NCBI GenBank assembly: GCA_964543575.1
Contig: CAZIYV010000009.1
Span: 1 to 47,080 of the forward strand
Reading direction: 5' to 3'
Length of the DNA stretch: 47,080 nt
Origin: Pelotomaculum_B sp964543575
GTDB lineage: Bacteria > Bacillota > Desulfotomaculia > Desulfotomaculales > Pelotomaculaceae
In this document: positions 42,783 to 47,080 of the stretch, piece after piece
How positions within the stretch are numbered: the stretch's first letter is position 1
How the letters are laid out: each line of letters begins with the position of its first letter
Notes under the pieces: model-generated
The model's database searches: none
Told to the model about the DNA's origin: nothing
What the model saw: the letters and a program-made list of their open reading frames with translations, nothing else
Translations under genes and position numbers: made by a program

Positions 42783-42809
42783 GAGACAAGAGAACCGTCC
42801 CCTTGTCTC
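42783..42809. repeat. Family-1 repeat, single copy
   Basis: Perfect arms GAGACAAG and CTTGTCTC flank the core AGAACCGTCCC. It lies between the atp operon terminator and ywmB. Confidence 0.85.
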
Positions 42810-42824
42810 ACTTCCTTAGAAAAG

Positions 42825-42849
42825 AAAAACCGGAACGTAAAGTCCGGTT
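42825..42849 (-). terminator. Terminator of the atp operon
   Basis: AACCGGA (42843-42849 read on the minus strand) pairs with TCCGGTT (42828-42834), followed by a T-run. It is about 38 bp after the atpC stop. Confidence 0.8.
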
Positions 42850-42886
42850 AAGGTTTTAAAACAATAACATCTGCAGATGCACAAAT

Positions 42887-43294
42887 CTATTTTTCATTAA
42901 CTGCCTTTATACGCATTATAGCGCGCCGTAAGGCTAATTCCGCCCGTAATGTGTCAATGTCGGGGGTCTTTGAGACAAGCCTGTCTTCAGCTCTTTTCCT
43001 GGCTGCCTCGGCCCGGGCTACATCTATTTCTTCGGTTCGCTCGGCAGCAGTGGCCAGAACTGTGACCTTGCTGTTCCGGACCTCCATGAACCCGCCGCTA
43101 ACCACAACCCTGAACTTTTTGCCTTCCTGCTCAATTCTCATAATGCCTACGTTAAGGGATGTGATAAGCGGAGTGTGGCTGGGGAGTATCCCCAATTCTC
43201 CATCTGCGCCGGGCGCCACCAGAAAACCCACATCCTCGCTAAAAACTTTCTTCTGAGGAGTTACGATTTCGAGTCGTTGGGTGTTTTCCGACAT
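42887..43294 (-). CDS. atpC: F-type ATP synthase epsilon subunit
   Basis: 135 residues from ATG at 43294, chosen because GAGGGGAG is 8 nt upstream; a GTG three codons earlier abuts that site. The N-terminal beta-sandwich (RLEIVTPQKKVFSEDVGFLV, GADGELGILPSHTPLITSL) and the C-terminal two-helix domain (EAARKRAEDRL, then LRRAIMRIKAVNEK) are complete. It couples rotation in the F1 stalk and inhibits ATP hydrolysis. Last gene of the atp operon. Confidence 0.95.
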   Translation of the reverse strand: MSENTQRLEIVTPQKKVFSEDVGFLVAPGADGELGILPSHTPLITSLNVGIMRIEQEGKKFRVVVSGGFMEVRNSKVTVLATAAERTEEIDVARAEAARKRAEDRLVSKTPDIDTLRAELALRRAIMRIKAVNEK

Positions 43295-43312
43295 ATTGCG
43301 CACTCCCCTCTA

Positions 43313-44725
43313 TTATCCGAGTAATTTCTTGCCTTTTTCCACTGCCTCTTCTATACCGCCCACCATGTAAAAAGAGTCTTCAGGCATGTCATCGTGCTTG
43401 CCGTCCAGGATTTCCTGGAAGCTGCGAATGGTTTCCTTCAGAGTGACAAATTTACCTGGCATATTGGTAAAAGTTTCAGCCACATGGAAAGGCTGCGACA
43501 GGAACTTCTGCAGTTTCCGGGCGCGCGCCACTGTGAGTTTATCTTCGTCAGAAAGTTCTTCCATACCAAGGATGGCGATGATGTCTTGCAGCTCCTTATA
43601 GCGCTGGAGCACTTTCTGAACGCCGCGGGCTACCATGTAGTGATCATTTCCCACAATCAGCGGGTCAAGAATCCTGGAAGTGGAATCAAGCGGGTCCACC
43701 GCCGGGTAAATACCCAGCTCAGAAATCTGCCTGGACAAAACGACGGTGCCGTCCAGGTGGGCAAACGTAGTTGCGGGAGCCGGGTCGGTCAGGTCGTCGG
43801 CAGGCACGTAGACAGCCTGCATCGAGGTAACCGAACCTTTATTGGTAGAAGTGATCCGCTCCTGCATCTGGCCCATTTCAGTGGCCAGGGTGGGCTGATA
43901 ACCAACGGCGGAGGGCATGCGGCCCAGCAGCGCGGAAACCTCGGAACCGGCCTGGGTGAAACGGAAGATGTTATCAATGAACAATAATGTGTCGGCGCCC
44001 TCTTCATCACGGAAGTACTCAGCCAGGCACAGGCCGGTCAGAGCCACCCGCAAGCGGGCGCCCGGCGGCTCGTTCATCTGGCCGAACACCATGGTCATTT
44101 TTTCCAGCACGCCTGACTCGGTCATTTCACGTAAAAGGTCATTGCCCTCACGTGTACGCTCGCCCACACCCGCGAACACTGAGATACCGCCGTGGTGCGT
44201 GGCGATGTTGTTGATTAACTCCTGAATAACAACTGTCTTGCCCACTCCGGCGCCGCCGAACAGGCCGATCTTGCCGCCCTTGAGAAATGGAACCAGCAGG
44301 TCAATAACCTTGATGCCGGTTTCCAGCTGTTCCGTCTTGGTTGATTGGTCAACCAACAGGGGGGCTGGACGGTGAATAGGATAGCGCTTTTCGCTGAGAA
44401 TGGGTCCTTTGCCGTCGATGGGCTCACCCAGGACGTCAACAAGCCTGCCCAAGGTTAACTTGCCAACCGGAGCGGAAATAGGAGCACCGGTGTCCACCGC
44501 TTCCATGCCCCTGACCAAACCATCAGTCGCGGTCATGGCCACACTGCGGATGGTATTGTTGCCCAGGTGCTGGGCCACTTCCAGGGTCAGGTTGAACTTG
44601 CGGCCAAACATATCTTCCTTGTCGCTCGTTATTTTGAGGGCGTTATAAATTTCAGGGACCTGGCCGGGTGGAAAACGGATATCCACCACGACACCGATAA
44701 CCTGTACTACTTGACCAACGTTCAT
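43313..44725 (-). CDS. atpD: F-type ATP synthase beta subunit
   Basis: 470 residues, full length. The Walker A motif GGAGVGKTV (near 153), the catalytic GERTREGNDL, the LLFIDNIFRFTQAGSEVSAL Walker B region and the ALLGRMPSAVGYQPTL signature are all intact. It bears the catalytic nucleotide sites of F1 on the cytoplasmic side. AAGGAGGT precedes ATG. Follows atpG by 28 bp and precedes atpC by 18 bp. Confidence 0.97.
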   Translation of the reverse strand: MNVGQVVQVIGVVVDIRFPPGQVPEIYNALKITSDKEDMFGRKFNLTLEVAQHLGNNTIRSVAMTATDGLVRGMEAVDTGAPISAPVGKLTLGRLVDVLGEPIDGKGPILSEKRYPIHRPAPLLVDQSTKTEQLETGIKVIDLLVPFLKGGKIGLFGGAGVGKTVVIQELINNIATHHGGISVFAGVGERTREGNDLLREMTESGVLEKMTMVFGQMNEPPGARLRVALTGLCLAEYFRDEEGADTLLFIDNIFRFTQAGSEVSALLGRMPSAVGYQPTLATEMGQMQERITSTNKGSVTSMQAVYVPADDLTDPAPATTFAHLDGTVVLSRQISELGIYPAVDPLDSTSRILDPLIVGNDHYMVARGVQKVLQRYKELQDIIAILGMEELSDEDKLTVARARKLQKFLSQPFHVAETFTNMPGKFVTLKETIRSFQEILDGKHDDMPEDSFYMVGGIEEAVEKGKKLLG

Positions 44726-44753
44726 TCGCTTCGCTTACCTCCTTCGCAACATT

Positions 44754-45614
44754 TTACTCCAGGGCCGCCGCTCCGCTGCAAATCTCGGAAATTTCCTTGG
44801 TGATTACAGCCTGACGGGCCCGGTTCATGACCAGCGTTAGATTGTCGATCATTTCAGATGCATTCTTGGTCGCATTGTCCATGGCCGTCATCTGAGCGCT
44901 GTAGAAACCGGCTTTCGTCTCCAAAAGACCCTGGTAAATGGCGTTCTCAATATATTTCGGCAACAGTTCGGCCAACACAGCTTCTGCGGAAGGCTCAAAA
45001 ATATAGTCAACTTTCTTGGTCTCGTCTTCCCCTTCTTCAGCGGGTGGTTCAGCCGGCAGCAGCTTGACCATCACAGGTTTCTGCACCAGCACGTTGACGA
45101 ACTGGCTGTAAATCAGGTAAACCACGTCATACTCTTCCTTAGAATACTTCTCAACAACGAAGGAGCCAATATCCCTGGCCGAAGCGTACCTGATATTATC
45201 ACCCAGGTTAATGTACTCCTTGGCGATATTATAGCCGCGGCGCTGGAAAAAATCGCGGCTTTTTCGACCTACGACAACAAGGCTGGCATCCATTCCCGCA
45301 CTCTTTATTTCTTCCGCTGCCCGCCTGATTACATTGCCGTTAAAGCCACCGCACAGTCCCCGGTCGGCCGCCATTACAATGAAAGCCACTTTTTTCGGCT
45401 CGCGCACTTCCAGCAATGGGTGGTTAACCCCGCCGGAAGCCACAGCCACCCGGCCCAGCACGCCCTTGATCCGCTTGGAATAGGGCCGGGCTGATACTAC
45501 CGCTTCCTGCGCCTTGCGCATTTTTGCCGCCGAGACGGCTTTCATGGCTTTGGTAATTTGTTGAGTACTCTTAATACTTTTAATCCGGCGCCGGAGATCT
45601 CGTAGATTTGCCAT
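44754..45614 (-). CDS. atpG: F-type ATP synthase gamma subunit
   Basis: 286 residues, full length. The N-terminal helix (LRDLRRRIKSIKSTQQITKA) and C-terminal signature (MDNATKNASEMIDNLTLVMN, RARQAVITKEISEI) are the rotor shaft of F1. VMAADRGLCGGFNGN in the globular part is also typical. ATG with AAAGGTGGTG upstream. A roughly 100-bp family-3 repeat element separates it from atpA, unusual for this operon. Confidence 0.96.
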   Translation of the reverse strand: MANLRDLRRRIKSIKSTQQITKAMKAVSAAKMRKAQEAVVSARPYSKRIKGVLGRVAVASGGVNHPLLEVREPKKVAFIVMAADRGLCGGFNGNVIRRAAEEIKSAGMDASLVVVGRKSRDFFQRRGYNIAKEYINLGDNIRYASARDIGSFVVEKYSKEEYDVVYLIYSQFVNVLVQKPVMVKLLPAEPPAEEGEDETKKVDYIFEPSAEAVLAELLPKYIENAIYQGLLETKAGFYSAQMTAMDNATKNASEMIDNLTLVMNRARQAVITKEISEICSGAAALE

Positions 45615-45651
45615 TTAAATATTTCACCACCTTTAAAGTGGATGTCCATTT

Positions 45652-45749
45652 GGTCGTCGGACATCGGACTTCGGACGTCCGTTAAATTAGAATTTGCCTT
45701 GGCAAATTCTTTCTATCCTGACGTCTTACGTCTGACGACTGACGTCTTA
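45652..45749. repeat. Family-3 element between atpA and atpG
   Basis: Left array GTCGTCGGACATCGGACTTC, continuing GGACGTCC, and right array CTGACGTCTTACGTCTGACG, continuing ACTGACGTC, are inverted, degenerate copies of GACGT-type words. The core between them contains the perfect palindrome AGAATTTGCC-TT-GGCAAATTCT. The element begins 1 bp after the atpA stop codon and ends before the atpG ribosome site, inside a transcribed operon. Confidence 0.7.
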
Positions 45750-45750
45750 T

Positions 45751-47080
45751 TTACAGTCCGCGAGCGCTCTTAAAGCCCGCTTTGAATTCCTCGATAGCTG
45801 CGAGCAGTTCCTTTTCAATTGTTTTCAACTCGCCGGTTGCGCGAATGGCTTCGCCGATACTTGGCTTGTTCGCCTTCATAAACTTTAAAAACTCTGCTTC
45901 AAAAGGCAGAACAACTTCTACCGGCATATCATCCAGGTAACCTTTGGCGGCTGCAAAAATGCTCATGATCTGGTCTTCTACCGCCATGGGCACGTACTGG
46001 CCCTGCTTTAAAAGTTCCACCATGCGCTCACCGCGGGTCAGCTTAGCCTGGGTCGTTTTGTCCAGGTCTGAGCCGAACTGGGCAAAGGCAGCCAGTTCAC
46101 GGTACTGGGCAAGGTCAAGGCGCAGGCTGCCGGCAATCGATTTCATGGCCTTCAACTGAGCGGCGCCACCAACCCGGGATACTGAGATACCCACGTTAAC
46201 CGCGGGGCGTACGCCGGCGTAAAACAGGTCGGGCTCCAGGAATATCTGGCCGTCTGTAATAGAAATAACGTTTGTTGGGATATAAGCCGAAACGTCGCCG
46301 GCCTGAGTCTCGATAATGGGCAGGGCGGTCATGGAACCGGCGCCCAGGTCATCCGAGAGCTTGCAGGCGCGCTCTAAAAGCCGGCTGTGCAGGTTAAACA
46401 CATCGCCCGGGTATGCTTCACGTCCGGGCGGCCGGCGCAGAAGCAGGGAAAGTTCACGGTAAGCAGATGCCTGTTTGGAAAGGTCATCGTAAATAATCAG
46501 CACGTGTTTGCCCTGGGACATGAATTCCTCACCCATAGCGGCTCCCGCAAAGGGGGCGATATAGAGCAAGGGGGCCGGGTCTGCTGCTGTAGAGGACACG
46601 ATGATGGTATAATCCATCGCGCCTGTATCAGTCAACCGCTGCAGCACGTTGGCCACCGTGGATTGCTTCTGTCCCACGGCAACGTAAATGCAGATGACAT
46701 CCCCGCCTTTTTGGTTGATGATGGCGTCGACCGCGATAGCTGTCTTGCCGGTCTGGCGGTCGCCAAGGATAAGTTCCCGCTGCCCACGGCCGATAGGAAT
46801 CATGGAGTCGATAGCCTTCAGCCCTGTCTGCAAGGGCTGGTGCACCCCCTTACGGTAGATAACACCAGGCGCGATTTTTTCAACCGGGAGGAATTTATCA
46901 CTATTAATAGGTCCTTTGCCGTCCAGCGGCTGTCCCAGAGGGTTTACCACACGTCCGATCAGGGCGTCTCCCACTGGTACAGACACGATCCGGCCGGTGC
47001 GCTTGACGGTGTCACCTTCCTTGATGTGCTTGTAAGGCCCGAGAATAACGCAACCGATGTTGTCCTCTTCCAGGTTAAGA
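45751..47080 (-). CDS. atpA: F-type ATP synthase alpha subunit, partial (5' end outside the window)
   Basis: The reading frame continues without a stop to the right edge, where it encodes LNLEEDNIGCVILGPYKHIK, so the internal GTG at 46986 is not the start. About 442 C-terminal residues of a usual 500 or so are present. The P-loop GDRQTGKTAIAVD, YDDLSKQASAYRELSLLLRR, the alpha/beta signature VGISVSRVGGAAQ and the C-terminal helical domain are intact. It carries the non-catalytic nucleotide sites of F1. Remaining atp genes should lie beyond the right edge. Confidence 0.96.
   Translation of the reverse strand, partial: LNLEEDNIGCVILGPYKHIKEGDTVKRTGRIVSVPVGDALIGRVVNPLGQPLDGKGPINSDKFLPVEKIAPGVIYRKGVHQPLQTGLKAIDSMIPIGRGQRELILGDRQTGKTAIAVDAIINQKGGDVICIYVAVGQKQSTVANVLQRLTDTGAMDYTIIVSSTAADPAPLLYIAPFAGAAMGEEFMSQGKHVLIIYDDLSKQASAYRELSLLLRRPPGREAYPGDVFNLHSRLLERACKLSDDLGAGSMTALPIIETQAGDVSAYIPTNVISITDGQIFLEPDLFYAGVRPAVNVGISVSRVGGAAQLKAMKSIAGSLRLDLAQYRELAAFAQFGSDLDKTTQAKLTRGERMVELLKQGQYVPMAVEDQIMSIFAAAKGYLDDMPVEVVLPFEAEFLKFMKANKPSIGEAIRATGELKTIEKELLAAIEEFKAGFKSARGL

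Noticed and set aside
42617..42811. N-terminal extension of YwmB by 65 residues
   Set aside because: It begins in a family-1 repeat, and the proper ribosome site (GGAGG) is at the internal ATG 42616.
45751..46986. atpA as a complete gene starting at GTG 46986
   Set aside because: The frame stays open and AtpA-like to the right edge, so it is a partial gene.

Overview
The window reads as chromosome of an endospore-forming Firmicute of the Peptococcaceae type (Pelotomaculum/Desulfotomaculum-like). Reasons: spoIID, spoIIID, mbl and ywmB lie next to an F-type ATP synthase operon, an arrangement known from Bacillus; four secreted proteins carry copper-amine-oxidase-N-terminal ('stalk') domains; and there are many GTG/TTG starts with strong GGAGG ribosome sites. 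The taxon is inferred from gene content only. No rRNA, tRNA or CRISPR array was seen.

Layout. 182-8132 (mostly minus): envelope polysaccharide genes, namely a GalE-type epimerase, galU, tagO-like, fabZ, a DUF4330 protein (plus), an acyltransferase-3 and two glycosyltransferases, one broken by a nonsense codon. 8309-10817 (plus): an O-antigen-ligase-like membrane protein and an unrecognised membrane protein bracketed by repeats. 10896-16456 (minus): an acyl-CoA ligase, an LCP-family protein, a small exported protein, csaB and a TagA-type glycosyltransferase. 16609-22680 (minus): marR plus a three-gene efflux operon (two membrane-fusion proteins and a DHA2/EmrB pump), split by a solitary TnpB-like element. 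22866-25645: an AlgI/AlgJ-like polysaccharide acetylation pair. 25822-30847: two paralogous secreted stalk-domain proteins around a TolC-like gene. 31513-34288 (plus): ECF sigma factor, anti-sigma factor and a stalk-domain protein. 34363-38097: a subtilase with C-terminal S-layer-homology repeats. 38289-42616: mbl, spoIIID, a stalk-domain protein, spoIID, ywmB. 42887-47080: atpC, atpD, atpG and a partial atpA running off the right edge.

How it fits together. TagO, the TagA-type enzyme, GalE/GalU, the glycosyltransferases, the LCP protein and CsaB can make, pyruvylate and attach a secondary cell-wall polymer. SLH proteins such as the subtilase bind pyruvylated polymer, so the window holds both anchor synthesis and an anchored client. 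The sigma/anti-sigma pair and the stalk-domain proteins suggest a regulated, protein-rich surface layer.

The least explained material is the repeats. Three unrelated intergenic families recur: (1) a roughly 27-bp element with an invariant GGGGACGGTTCT core and arms that change together; (2) TGTAGG-plus-hairpin elements with the GTAG foot of REP sequences; (3) roughly 100-bp elements made of inverted arrays of degenerate GACGT/CGTAAG-like words around a small core, one of them inside the atp operon. Other items of interest are a TnpB-like protein that appears to lack its central RuvC part, followed by a candidate omega-RNA and preceded by a coupled 29-codon ORF, and a glycosyltransferase whose catalytic EX7E second glutamate is a TAG codon.
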